Shown here piece by piece: positions 7,550-17,932 of a DNA stretch of 45,866 nucleotides. The notes beneath the pieces are model-generated. The model was not told the origin of the DNA. It worked only from the letters and a program-made list of their open reading frames with translations, and ran no database searches. Position numbers and translations under genes: made by a program. Origin of the DNA: Candidatus Phelpsiimicrobium noxiivivens (GTDB lineage: Bacteria; Omnitrophota; Gorgyraeia; Velamenicoccales; Velamenicoccaceae); contig MNVR01000034.1 of the NCBI GenBank assembly GCA_001873995.1, positions 1-45,866 of the forward strand, read 5' to 3'. Each line of letters begins with the position of its first letter. Position 1 is the first letter of the stretch.

Positions 7550-9223
7550 TCATGACAACCCTGTGACTTCACCTGTGGCTTTCACGTCAATGCGCTCACC
7601 TCTGGGCTCTATGGGCAGGCCAGGCATAGTCTGCATGGTTGAAGCGTGCGCTAAAATAAAACCCGCGCCGCTGCAAAGCCGCACGTCATTAATAGGCAGC
7701 CTGAACCTTGAAGGCGCGCCTTTAAGCGACTCGTCGTGCGAAAGAGAAAATTGCGTCTTCGCGATACAGACAGGCAAATGAGCGAAACCTTCGCTTGAAA
7801 AAATATCCAACCCTTCGCAAGCCTGCGCGGAATAATCAACGCCTGACGCGCCGTATATTCGCGAAGCTACAGCTTCTATCTTACCTTTCAGGGAAAGCGC
7901 GTCCTCATAAAGAAATTTAAAATTTGATCCGCGGGCGCGAGTATAACGCACGACGCTTGAAGCCAGCTCCACAGCGCCTCTGGACCCGTAGGCCCACGCC
8001 ATGCTCTCCACGCAATCAGCGGCGCCAAATTCTTTTGCTTTCGCGGCTATAAATTCCAGTTCTTTTGCCGTATCTCTTTCGAAAACGTTTAAACAGACTA
8101 TCACCGGAACGCCGAATATAAGCACGTTCTGGATCTGTTTTTTTAAATTGGCCGCGCCTTCAGAAAGCGCCTCAATGTCTTCTTTAAAAATGGCGGGATC
8201 TATTTTCCTACCCGGCACTACGTTAAATTTATTACTCTGGGCCTTTAAACCCCTCAAAGAACAAACAAGAACGCAGACGTCAGGTTTAAAGCCGCTGTAT
8301 CTGCACTTGATATCAAAAAATTTTTCACCTCCGCAATCAGCCCCAAAACCACTCTCCGTCACTACGTAATCGCATAAACCCAGCGCCATACGGTCAGCCA
8401 GAATAGAGCTTGAACCTATTGAAACATTAGCGAACGGTCCGGTATGGATAAAACAAGGCGTATTCTCGCTCGTCTGGACGAGATTTGGCTTGATAGCGTC
8501 TTTTAAAACAGCGGCCATCATACCATCAGCTTCCAGATCTTTAACACTTATGAGGCCTTTATGCGTTGTCCTCGCGACTGACATAGCCTTTAGCCTGGAA
8601 CGCATGTCACCAAAATCACGGCTTAGGGCCACTAAAGACATTACCTCAGAAGCGGCCGTGATCTCAAATCCTGTTTCGATCTCACGTTTCTGGCCGTTTG
8701 CCTTCAAAAAATACCTGATATGACGCAAGGACCTGTCGCTTATATCCAGGCACCTCTTAAGCGTTAAAGTCCCAGGGTCAATGCCTAACTTGTTAGCGTG
8801 GAAAATAGAATTTTCAAGGAACGAGACCAATAGATTATTGGCCGTGCCCACCGCGTGCGTATCCCCTGTAAAATGAAAATTGACTTCGTCCTGCGGCAAT
8901 ACCTGCGAAGCGCCTCCACCGGTAGCGCCGCCTTTCGCGCCGAAAAGCGGTCCTAAAGACGACTGCCTTAACGAACAAGCTGACTTATATTTCAGCCTGT
9001 TCAAAGCCATGGACAAGCCTATTGTCGTAACAGTCTTGCCTTCGCCTAACGCGGTAGGTGTAATAGCGCTTATCAGTATATACCTGGAATCTTTCCGTCG
9101 CTTCAATCTCTCCAGGATATTAAGGCCTATTTTGGCTTTATGCCGGCCGTTTGGCTCTATCTCCGAGCCGCGGATACCAAGAGACTTCGCGACAAATGAT
9201 ATATCTTTAAGTTTAAGGGTCAT
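7550..9223 (-). CDS. fhs: Formate-tetrahydrofolate ligase
   Basis: The ligase makes 10-formyl-THF from formate, THF and ATP, the entry step of the methyl branch. At 557 residues it has family length. The ATP loop is TPTALGEGKT near residues 56-65, a small variation on the usual TPTPAGEGKT. SLGPLFGAKGGATGGG follows near 89-104, then HFTGD near 116, and the C-terminal signature GAGFILAH...MPGLP is present. Its ATG overlaps the yraN stop as ATGA, so it is translationally coupled to the rplS-rnhB-yraN block rather than opening its own operon. A large inverted repeat follows its stop. Confidence 0.96.
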   Translation of the reverse strand: MTLKLKDISFVAKSLGIRGSEIEPNGRHKAKIGLNILERLKRRKDSRYILISAITPTALGEGKTVTTIGLSMALNRLKYKSACSLRQSSLGPLFGAKGGATGGGASQVLPQDEVNFHFTGDTHAVGTANNLLVSFLENSIFHANKLGIDPGTLTLKRCLDISDRSLRHIRYFLKANGQKREIETGFEITAASEVMSLVALSRDFGDMRSRLKAMSVARTTHKGLISVKDLEADGMMAAVLKDAIKPNLVQTSENTPCFIHTGPFANVSIGSSSILADRMALGLCDYVVTESGFGADCGGEKFFDIKCRYSGFKPDVCVLVCSLRGLKAQSNKFNVVPGRKIDPAIFKEDIEALSEGAANLKKQIQNVLIFGVPVIVCLNVFERDTAKELEFIAAKAKEFGAADCVESMAWAYGSRGAVELASSVVRYTRARGSNFKFLYEDALSLKGKIEAVASRIYGASGVDYSAQACEGLDIFSSEGFAHLPVCIAKTQFSLSHDESLKGAPSRFRLPINDVRLCSGAGFILAHASTMQTMPGLPIEPRGERIDVKATGEVTGLS

Positions 9224-9603
9224 TGTAAGCTATAGCGCTCGGCTACCGGAAAAGCGTCTTTAATAAGAACAACGCTATCTATACAGTCAGAAAGAGACAC
9301 AGAGACAACGTCAAAGCGCGCTTTTTGGCCCCAGAGATCTCTTGTCTTCAGAAAACTAACAGCAAGCTTTGATAATCGCATCTGCTTAAGCGGCCCTACT
9401 GACTCAAGGGCATCGCCATGCGAAGATCCACCCTGCCTGGAGCGCACTTCTACAAAACAGATGCAATCTTTGTGCCGCGCTATGACATCTATCTCACCTA
9501 ACTTATTTCTGAAATTGCGTTCTATTATACGATAACCGTTATTTTTTAAATACAAGACAGCCTTATCTTCGCCTTCTTTGCCCAGCGCTTTTTTGTCCGT
9601 CAT
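9220..9603 (-). CDS. yraN: YraN family (UPF0102) endonuclease-like protein
   Basis: A 127-residue member of UPF0102, a restriction-endonuclease-like fold related to Holliday junction resolvases. The PD-(D/E)xK-type core is visible as GEIDVIAR followed by CICFVEVRSR near residues 36-55. The N-terminus KKALGKEGEDKAVLYLK matches the family start. Its biological role is unsettled in general. It sits in the conserved rnhB-yraN order, with four-base ATGA overlaps to rnhB upstream and fhs downstream. Confidence 0.9.
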   Translation of the reverse strand: MTDKKALGKEGEDKAVLYLKNNGYRIIERNFRNKLGEIDVIARHKDCICFVEVRSRQGGSSHGDALESVGPLKQMRLSKLAVSFLKTRDLWGQKARFDVVSVSLSDCIDSVVLIKDAFPVAERYSLQ

Positions 9604-10232
9604 CGGGCCTCTAATTTTTTACAGAACGTCCGCCTATGGATGGGAGAAAGGCCGAAACGCGCGAGACGCTCAAAGTGTTTCTTTGTCCCGTAACCCTTAT
9701 GAACACCAAAACCATATTGAGGATGCACTTTATCAAAAATACACATTATCCTGTCACGAAAAACTTTGGCTATGATGGAGGCAGCCGCGATGGAAAGCGA
9801 ACGGCCGTCCCCTCCGATGATCTCTTTGGAAGGATAGCCCAGGCTTGAACACAGCCTGCCATCTAGGAACAATATTGTATTTTTAAAAGAGGGCCGCGGT
9901 TTTTTGAGGCGTTTGAACAATTGCATCACCGCGTTGTCTAAAGCGAGTTTCACGGCATTTGATATATTGACCGCGTCAATAGCCGTCTCGTTCATCACCC
10001 CGATGCCGAAATACGACTTTTTTATGATCTCAAAAAACGCGTTCTCGCGTTGTAACGATGTAAGTTTCTTTGAATCATCAACGCGATTCTTAAATTTAAA
10101 ACTTTTTAAACATACAGCCGCTACAACAACCGGGCCTGCTAAAGGCCCGCGGCCGGCTTCGTCAACGCCGACAATAACGGTAAAACCTTTACGCTTAGCG
10201 CAACGTTCGTAATAAACCCCGTTAGAGATAAT
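9600..10232 (-). CDS. rnhB: Ribonuclease HII with a non-canonical start
   Basis: RNase HII cuts RNA in RNA/DNA hybrids and at single ribonucleotides in DNA. The catalytic motifs are complete: VDEAGRGPLAGP near the N-terminus, DDSKKL, LFLDG and GDGRSLSIAAASIIAKVFRD. The family N-terminus YYERCAKRKG precedes the first motif, yet no ATG, GTG or TTG occurs in frame upstream of VDEAGRG; the first in-frame ATG (9998) is far inside the fold. A GGGGAGG ribosome binding site (10237-10243) precedes ATT at 10232 by 4 bases and ATC at 10229 by 7 bases. I place the start at ATT, and ATC is equally possible. These codons lie in the arm of an intergenic repeat that may have replaced the original start. Confidence 0.85.
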   Translation of the reverse strand: MISNGVYYERCAKRKGFTVIVGVDEAGRGPLAGPVVVAAVCLKSFKFKNRVDDSKKLTSLQRENAFFEIIKKSYFGIGVMNETAIDAVNISNAVKLALDNAVMQLFKRLKKPRPSFKNTILFLDGRLCSSLGYPSKEIIGGDGRSLSIAAASIIAKVFRDRIMCIFDKVHPQYGFGVHKGYGTKKHFERLARFGLSPIHRRTFCKKLEAR

Positions 10233-10329
10233 GGTACCTCCCCAGGAGATAAAAACGAAATTCTTGTCAATACGTTTTAAGCGGTGGACAGTCGCGCTAT
10301 TAGGCGCTGCCTATCTCTGACAGGGTAAA
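10213..10329. repeat. CCCCGTTAGAGATA inverted repeat, copy 1
   Basis: A 117-base element bounded by TAAACCCCGTTAGAGATA (10213-10230) and its imperfect inverse TATCTCTGACAGGGTAAA (10312-10329). The inner part near 10281-10311 resembles the same part of the copy at 38506-38631 (GTCGC, GGCG and CCTATCTCT in the same order). The left arm contains the start region of rnhB. Three copies in this window make it a dispersed family. Confidence 0.75.
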
Positions 10330-10343
10330 GCGCATCTGGCCTA

Positions 10344-10727
10344 TTATTTATGCTCTTCTGCCGGAGCTGCCGCGTCCGCAACAGGTATTACGCGCTCTTC
10401 TACCTTCGCCGCTCTACCTTTCCTATGGCGCAAATAATATAACCTCGCGCTTTTGACCTTACCCTTTTTTAAGATCTCAATGGAGTCAATGCCAGGTGAG
10501 TGGAACGGGAACACCCTCTCAACACCTTCACCGTAAGAGACTTTCCTGACGGTAAATGTGGTTGATATACCCTCACCCCTGGTCTCTATGACCATACCCT
10601 CAAAAGGATGTATCCTTACCTTATCTCCTTCGGGTATCTTCACCAAGACCTTCACAGTGTCGCCGACTCCAAAAACGGGCAGGTCCTTTCGCAAAAAAAG
10701 GCCTTCTACTAATTTTATCTTATCCAT
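10344..10727 (-). CDS. rplS: 50S ribosomal protein L19
   Basis: L19 lies at the interface of the two ribosomal subunits. The 127-residue protein has the family core DTVKVLVKIPEGDKVRIHPFEG, then GMVIETRGEGISTTFTVRKVS and the end KVKSARLYYLRHRKGRAAKV. An alanine/glutamate tail (VADAAAPAEEHK) is an extra. A GGAG ribosome binding site precedes the ATG. It lies downstream of trmD, as in most bacteria, but rpsP and rimM are not next to trmD here; tgt is. Confidence 0.96.
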   Translation of the reverse strand: MDKIKLVEGLFLRKDLPVFGVGDTVKVLVKIPEGDKVRIHPFEGMVIETRGEGISTTFTVRKVSYGEGVERVFPFHSPGIDSIEILKKGKVKSARLYYLRHRKGRAAKVEERVIPVADAAAPAEEHK

Positions 10728-10778
10728 ATCATCTCCTATGTTAAACTTCCACGTTAAACTCTAAGCTCGAAATCCTGA

Positions 10779-10845
10779 ACTCTAAACAAACTCAAAATCC
10801 AAACTTATCTGTTTAAAACATTGCAATCCCGACATTTGGATTTGT

Positions 10846-10859
<14 letters not shown>
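10779..10859. repeat. AT-rich inverted repeat between trmD and rplS
   Basis: Arms 10779-10803 and 10835-10859 are imperfect inverse copies built from CTCTAAACAAA and ATCCAAA. The right arm contains the last four codons and the TAA stop of trmD. The composition resembles the repeat at 45704-45797 next to clpP. No T-run follows the stem in the direction of transcription. Confidence 0.65.
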
Positions 10860-12710
<1,851 letters not shown>

Positions 12711-12730
12711 TTAACGGCCGTCTATTTTCC

Positions 12731-12771
12731 GTAAACCCCGTTAGAAAACTTTGTTATCTAACGGGATTTAC
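12731..12771. repeat. CCCCGTTAGA inverted repeat, copy 2 (short form)
   Basis: Arms GTAAACCCCGTTAGAAAAC (12731-12749) and GTTATCTAACGGGATTTAC (12753-12771) pair with two mismatches around a three-base loop. It shares the CCCCGTTAGA core with copies at 10213 and 38506 but lacks the long interior. The right arm contains the TAA stop of stt3 (12768-12770). Confidence 0.75.
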
Positions 12772-15314
12772 TCCTTATTCCATTTGACTTCAAAAACATA
12801 GAGATAACCGCCGGACTTATCTTTAGTTTTATCAAAAAGCTTAAAATGTTTTAAACCTTCTCCCCCAAAATAATACATCCTGGCCAATAGGCTTTTAGCC
12901 AGCGCCGTATCAAGCAAAACACTCTGGTATTTTTTATCCTTCTCTATAAGAAGCGCGCTGTAATTCAGATCAGGATCCTTTTGCGTTGCTTCCTTTAGCT
13001 GCCCACCCTCAAGATATATAAGACTTTTAGGCACTCCCCTTCTTTCAAGCGATGGGCTCAGCACATAGGCATGACGGTCATCTAAGTTGACCACAAGGCC
13101 GTTATCAAAGAAAAGAAGTTTATTGTCCTGTTTGGCGTCAGTTAATCCTGAAAAATACCCCACGGGGCGTGAAAACCATTTTTTTGCTTCCTTATCGTCA
13201 AGAAAAATGATCTCTAGGTACTTATTCTCAGCCCGATCTTTCGTAAAGGCGTATTTTGTCATCGCGTATTTTAGGAATTCCTGTTTTGTTAATACTTTTT
13301 TCTTAAACCACATATCGACGTTTTTAAAATCCCATCCGCCTATATAAGAAATAGTGTTTATCTTCACAAGCATATCAGAGGAAACAATAAAATAAACAGA
13401 AGGTAGTTTATCCGGGAACAAATACGCCAATAACTCTTCCACTCTTTTAGCAGAGAGATTTTCTTTTAAGTAGGCACTGGCCTGAGCCTTATTCTTACTC
13501 AAAGCTTTTTTGACGAGTTCAACCGCCCGGGAAGCCTCAAATCCGTCTTGTAACTGTAGCGCGTCAGCGGCCTTATTACCGCTTGAATTGATCATCCTTA
13601 AAATACCAACGGCCTCTTCTTCGTCATCCGCCAAAAGGACACTTGCCATCCAATACGCGTAAGGCGTATTCTGAGTCATGCCGTCAAACAAAACGCGCCT
13701 TTGGGCTATGGCCTTGAACCAATGCCCGAAATCCCACCAAGAATCTACTATGGCGTCTTTCGGCGTTTCTTTGTTTATCCGAGCCAACGCGCTATGCCAC
13801 GTCTTGTTCATTTGAGGTGTCGTAGCCAAAAGCCTGCTATGAAGCTCTACAGTGTTACAAACAAGGTAAGATGAAAAAACGCACACGGTAAAAACCCTTA
13901 CCGTAAAACCATACCCTTTGGCTAAGTATTTTCGCGTGGCTTTATCAATGACTTCATATACCTTGCTCACCGCTATACCGAAAGCAAGACCGATAGGCAC
14001 CACCAAAAGAAGCACAAATCGCAAAGCTTCAACTGAGACGTAAAAAGTGCTGACTATCCACAAGACAAGGCACAGAAGGCCGAAACCGTAACGGTCATTC
14101 CTTAGGCCGTGTTCAGCCAAAAATATATAAAGGAGCCCTATCATGCTCCCGAAGAAAACAAAATATCCGCCCAACGATTGAGCGACCTGAAATGGCGCTA
14201 TAGATCCTAATTCCGCGACCGTCAGGTATACATTTGGCCATGCCGATGGAGTTATTTTAAGGACTTTGGAAAGGCGCAATGGCTCAAGTAAAATATCTTT
14301 CCATACGCCGAACCCATTGAACAAAATGACAAAAAAAGTGGTAAACACGAAGAAAAGACTAAAAGTAATAAAATATTCCCTGATGGTTGACGGATCCTTA
14401 CCCTCTTCTTTTAAGACGATCCTTTGATTAAATATAAAAAACAGCGACGCGACGATCATAATATCAAAAACAAACCACCACCCTTTCCAGGTATAGGCAT
14501 AAAAAGACAAAAAGAGTCCGGAGAGACACGCCGCAACAGCCTGCGCGATCAGGCCTCTTTTTTGAAAGCAATATAAAAGAGCGCCAAATGCCAAAAGCGG
14601 AAAAAGCACGTTATAGATATCCGTGTCAAACCACTCGCCCACGCTCCTAGTCATCAAAAAAGGCGAAAGATTTACGGCAATAGACGAAAAGAATGCCCCT
14701 AGGTCGCCCGCCCCCAGATCTTTTGCCACCAAAAAACTAAAAAAGGCGATGACGCACGATAAAAAGATAGGGATATAAAAAAGCACTTCTGACAGATAGA
14801 TATCTTTGTCAAAAAATGAAGCTACCTTGTAAAAAACAAAGCCCAGCATAAGGTGAATATTCTTAGTCGTGGCCTTGTCAATGGGGTTGCCTATCAAGTC
14901 ATCATATTCAACGCCGTTAACCACCCGGTCCCCTATATGCCCTTTTAAAATAAGGTTATTCAAAAGGCGGTACCAATAATAAGAATCTATACCGTTCATA
15001 TAGATATGCCCATCCTCGTCGCGATAATATGCCTTTAGCTCGGCCGCGCGGCCTGCTATCCTGGCATCTAACTGGCCTTTATTCGTCTTCAAACTCTCTT
15101 TAAAGGCTTCGCTGACTAATCTAAATTCTACGGAAACCGGCAGCGCTGAGAATTTTTTATGTACGGCCCCTGCAACAGCCGATGATTCCGCGTCATATAT
15201 TTCCTGCTTAGCCAATATATCAAAATAAGGCATCCACTGAGGATAGAACCTGAAGAAAACACCTATTCCCATTGAAACAATGACTAGGGCCAGAGGTATA
15301 ATTTTATTTTTCAT
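12768..15314 (-). CDS. STT3/AglB/PglB-type oligosaccharyltransferase
   Basis: An 848-residue membrane enzyme that should transfer a lipid-linked glycan to asparagine of exported proteins. An N-terminal membrane anchor precedes a soluble loop with NGIDSYYWYR (acidic residue D110). The second acidic motif is EWFDTDIYN (D230, D232), close to the archaeal form, and the loop motif TVAE is at 365-368. About ten or more hydrophobic segments follow up to residue 490. The catalytic signature WWDFGHW lies at 526-532, opening the periplasmic C-terminal domain. N-glycosylation genes are uncommon in bacteria. No lipid-linked oligosaccharide genes lie beside it. It is preceded by AAGGAG and sits between queA and tgt. 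Confidence 0.88.
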   Translation of the reverse strand: MKNKIIPLALVIVSMGIGVFFRFYPQWMPYFDILAKQEIYDAESSAVAGAVHKKFSALPVSVEFRLVSEAFKESLKTNKGQLDARIAGRAAELKAYYRDEDGHIYMNGIDSYYWYRLLNNLILKGHIGDRVVNGVEYDDLIGNPIDKATTKNIHLMLGFVFYKVASFFDKDIYLSEVLFYIPIFLSCVIAFFSFLVAKDLGAGDLGAFFSSIAVNLSPFLMTRSVGEWFDTDIYNVLFPLLAFGALLYCFQKRGLIAQAVAACLSGLFLSFYAYTWKGWWFVFDIMIVASLFFIFNQRIVLKEEGKDPSTIREYFITFSLFFVFTTFFVILFNGFGVWKDILLEPLRLSKVLKITPSAWPNVYLTVAELGSIAPFQVAQSLGGYFVFFGSMIGLLYIFLAEHGLRNDRYGFGLLCLVLWIVSTFYVSVEALRFVLLLVVPIGLAFGIAVSKVYEVIDKATRKYLAKGYGFTVRVFTVCVFSSYLVCNTVELHSRLLATTPQMNKTWHSALARINKETPKDAIVDSWWDFGHWFKAIAQRRVLFDGMTQNTPYAYWMASVLLADDEEEAVGILRMINSSGNKAADALQLQDGFEASRAVELVKKALSKNKAQASAYLKENLSAKRVEELLAYLFPDKLPSVYFIVSSDMLVKINTISYIGGWDFKNVDMWFKKKVLTKQEFLKYAMTKYAFTKDRAENKYLEIIFLDDKEAKKWFSRPVGYFSGLTDAKQDNKLLFFDNGLVVNLDDRHAYVLSPSLERRGVPKSLIYLEGGQLKEATQKDPDLNYSALLIEKDKKYQSVLLDTALAKSLLARMYYFGGEGLKHFKLFDKTKDKSGGYLYVFEVKWNKE

Positions 15315-15326
15315 TTAACTCCTTGA

Positions 15327-15363
15327 TAATGAGACAAATCAAACAGGATGATTTGTCTCATTA
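15327..15363. repeat. Perfect 14-bp palindrome at the end of queA
   Basis: TAATGAGACAAATC (15327-15340) and its exact inverse GATTTGTCTCATTA (15350-15363) flank a nine-base loop. The right arm includes the TAA stop of queA. No T-run follows in the direction of transcription, and stt3 starts 13 bases further on, so it may tune read-through or mRNA stability. Confidence 0.75.
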
Positions 15364-16392
15364 TACGATTAACATCACGTCGCCGTAACTGTAGAAACGG
15401 TATTTCTTAAGCACGGCTTCCCTATAAGCCTCTGATATCAAGTCTCCTCCGGCAAAGGCCGATACCAGCATCAAAAGCGAGGTGCGTGGAAGATGAAAAT
15501 TTGTTATAAGACTGTCTACCACCTTAAAGGAAAACGTTGGATAAATAAAAAGGCGGCTTTCGCCCCTCAAATCAAACGCCCCTCCATCGGCCAATATGTC
15601 ACTGGCGCGGCCCTCAAGGGCTTTGCAGACTGTTGTCCCTACGGCAACCACTCTTTTTCTATTTTTTTTTGCCTGACGAACGCGCGCGACTGTTTCGCCA
15701 GGGATCTCGTAATACTCCGGCATCATATGATGCCCCCTGATATCCTGAGAACGCACCGGCGAAAAAGTAGCGTAATTGACGTGGAGGGTAAGTGCCGCGG
15801 CCTCTACGCCTTTTTCTTTAAGCCGGGCAAGCAGGCCCTTTGAAAAATGCAGGCCTGCCGTGGGCGCTGCCACCGCGCCCTCATTTTTGGCAAAAACCGT
15901 CTGATATCTGCGCCTGTCCAAAAGTGTCGGGGAACGTTCAATATAAGGAGGTAGCGGCAAGAGCCCTATTTTTTCCATAACCTCAGGGCCACGCGCGTCC
16001 TGAAATTCAACGATCTTTTCCTTAGGGTCAGTCAGACGGCAAGAAAACCCTTTATCAAAAAGAAGTTCCTCATCCTTCCTCAGCCTGGAGAGCGGTTTGA
16101 TTAATGCCCGATAACGCCTATAACTCTTATCCTGAGGAGCCAACAAAAGTACTTCGACCTTACCGCCTGAATGACGCCGGCCTAACAAACGAGCCCTCAG
16201 CACTTTTGTGTCGTTTAAAACCAACAAATCACCTTTACTCAAAAAATTTACTATATCAAAAAATCTATGGTGCTCAAACCTGCGAGTCGGCCTGTTTATG
16301 ACAAAAAGGCGCGACGATCCTCTGCGATACGCCGGATATTGAGCGATAAGCCCTGACGGCAGCACATAATCAAAATCAGAAAGTTGGAACAT
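15361..16392 (-). CDS. queA: S-adenosylmethionine:tRNA ribosyltransferase-isomerase
   Basis: QueA adds the ribosyl part of S-adenosylmethionine to preQ1 in tRNA, forming epoxyqueuosine. The 343-residue protein has the family N-terminus DFDYVLPSGLIAQYP, then VLNDTKVLRARL near 58-69, GAVAAPTAGLHF near 173-184, LTLHVNYATFSPVR, and TNFHLPRTSLLMLVSAF near the end. It lies 3 bases after the SpoIID gene, so the two are probably co-transcribed. QueH, the next enzyme in the pathway, is encoded four genes upstream. Confidence 0.96.
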   Translation of the reverse strand: MFQLSDFDYVLPSGLIAQYPAYRRGSSRLFVINRPTRRFEHHRFFDIVNFLSKGDLLVLNDTKVLRARLLGRRHSGGKVEVLLLAPQDKSYRRYRALIKPLSRLRKDEELLFDKGFSCRLTDPKEKIVEFQDARGPEVMEKIGLLPLPPYIERSPTLLDRRRYQTVFAKNEGAVAAPTAGLHFSKGLLARLKEKGVEAAALTLHVNYATFSPVRSQDIRGHHMMPEYYEIPGETVARVRQAKKNRKRVVAVGTTVCKALEGRASDILADGGAFDLRGESRLFIYPTFSFKVVDSLITNFHLPRTSLLMLVSAFAGGDLISEAYREAVLKKYRFYSYGDVMLIV

Positions 16393-16395
16393 AGC

Positions 16396-17535
16396 CTAAG
16401 ATAACTGAACGATCTCAGCACCCGGATAATAAAAATCCAAGATCTGTTTGTAATTATAACCTTTATTGGACATCCCATAGGCCCCCCATTGGCATAAGCC
16501 TACGCCGTGGCCCCACCCTTTACCGCTAAATATAACGTGGCCCTGTTCGATAACTATGGAAAAATTAGTGCTGCGTATCAGATCCGAGCCAAGGAGCGAC
16601 CTGAAATCTTTCGCGGAAATAATAATACTCTTTCCGACAGCGTCTTTTAATTCAAGGGTCCTCACCCTTCCGGTACCTGTGCGTTCAATAATGGATATAT
16701 TAATTAACCCCTCTTTTGACTGATATCTCTCCCCAAGCTTCTTTATAATAGTCTTCAAGTCCAGCTCAGCTTTCCAGTAATAGTGTGGAGAATCCGAACA
16801 GAAAGAACAGGCGCGGCCGCCTTTTAATGGTATCATATCTATCTTCCACAACTCGCCTGCATCCTCCGTGGCCCCGCCGCAGGTCGCGTGAAAATATGCC
16901 GGGAAGAGCTTACCATTATATGTCAGGACTTCGCCACTGGTAAAATTAACGGCCCTGTTAGTCTTGTGTTTCTCCGAAGAATAACCGCCGTAAACCTGAG
17001 AAGAAGTATCAGCTGCCACATCATAATCTTTAGGCCTCATCACCCCTTTTTGATAAAGCGCGTAAGTCCGGGACGCTACAGCCTGCGCCTTAATGGCGTC
17101 AATGGGCCACTTATGCGATATCTCATGATACAAAACACCCTTTAGATAAGATTCAAGATCCAGGGTATTAACGACAAGAAGCTTACCTGAGGCGTCCTTA
17201 TAAACAGAGATATCGCCGCGGTAGGATCTGTTATTTACCGAAATGGCTGCCTTTTTCTTGGATATGAATATTATGGCATTGGTATTATAAACTGTATTCC
17301 TGACTTTAATACCCCCCTCGGACGGCGTTATTTTCATCCCTAAAAAGTTTCGGCCGCGATAGAGAGACAGTTCTGTGCGCGCGTCCACGATCTCAAAACT
17401 ACCCGTAACCGAAAGTGTCACCTCCATCTTATCTTTTAAAACAGCCACGCGTATCTTGACCGGCTCTTTACCGAAGCTCGGCTCCAAGCCAAGAAAGACA
17501 AGAAAAAGTACGAAAGGTAAAAGGCTTTTTTTCAT
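16396..17535 (-). CDS. Exported SpoIID/LytB-domain protein
   Basis: A 379-residue secreted protein with a signal peptide (LLPFVLFLVFLGLEPSFG). The SpoIID domain is complete: LESYLKGVLYHEISHKWP and AIKAQAVASRTYAL near 125-160, YFHATCGG near 215 and GKGWGHGVGLCQWGAYGM near 340-357. SpoIID is a lytic transglycosylase that cuts glycan strands lacking stem peptides. In this non-spore-forming context it is probably a peptidoglycan remodelling factor in division or envelope growth. It precedes queA by 3 bases and follows a small exported protein by 7 bases. Confidence 0.9.
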   Translation of the reverse strand: MKKSLLPFVLFLVFLGLEPSFGKEPVKIRVAVLKDKMEVTLSVTGSFEIVDARTELSLYRGRNFLGMKITPSEGGIKVRNTVYNTNAIIFISKKKAAISVNNRSYRGDISVYKDASGKLLVVNTLDLESYLKGVLYHEISHKWPIDAIKAQAVASRTYALYQKGVMRPKDYDVAADTSSQVYGGYSSEKHKTNRAVNFTSGEVLTYNGKLFPAYFHATCGGATEDAGELWKIDMIPLKGGRACSFCSDSPHYYWKAELDLKTIIKKLGERYQSKEGLINISIIERTGTGRVRTLELKDAVGKSIIISAKDFRSLLGSDLIRSTNFSIVIEQGHVIFSGKGWGHGVGLCQWGAYGMSNKGYNYKQILDFYYPGAEIVQLS

Positions 17536-17542
17536 ATTTTTA

Positions 17543-17932
17543 CTAAAACCATATTGTTAACGTATCCTGGCCCGTATCATCCTCAGAACGATACCCTGAC
17601 TTCACAAGCTCTCTGTTGGCAGCTCTGAAGATCTGCTCTCTACTCTGCTTATTAATAGGCAGGTAGACTTTTAATCCGCTGGCTTCCTCTTCGGTTAATA
17701 CCACTCCGACAAAAACAGCGCCATCTTTGTACAACCAATCAACAAGCCGCTCCAAGCGCTGCGTATTCTTAGCCTCAGACGCGGATGTTAATGCCTGGCG
17801 GACAAACCAAGCGCCCGCCTCTGGCTCTTCATAAGTCTCAATAATAGCAGCAACAACGGGCTGCGCCCCTAAAGAAGGGAATAACGCTAACCAGGAAAAC
17901 AAGGTCAAAAAAATAAAAAAACGAAGCGCCAT
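17543..17932 (-). CDS. Small exported protein of unknown function
   Basis: I do not recognise this 129-residue protein. It begins with a signal peptide (ALRFFIFLTLFSWLALFPSL) and probably is cleaved after LGA near residue 23. The mature part is mixed charged and hydrophobic, without cysteines or a known motif. A segment near 65-90 (LVDWLYKDGAVFVGVVLT) may form a small alpha/beta core. Its ATG overlaps the response-regulator stop as TAATG, and the SpoIID gene follows after 7 bases, so the three are probably translated from one message. Confidence 0.7.
   Translation of the reverse strand: MALRFFIFLTLFSWLALFPSLGAQPVVAAIIETYEEPEAGAWFVRQALTSASEAKNTQRLERLVDWLYKDGAVFVGVVLTEEEASGLKVYLPINKQSREQIFRAANRELVKSGYRSEDDTGQDTLTIWF

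Noticed and set aside
7368-7553. A 61-codon minus-strand open frame between fhs and fchA
   Set aside because: It runs through the large inverted repeat, overlaps the fhs end, and its protein has no recognisable fold; it contains the translated GGCAGG repeat.
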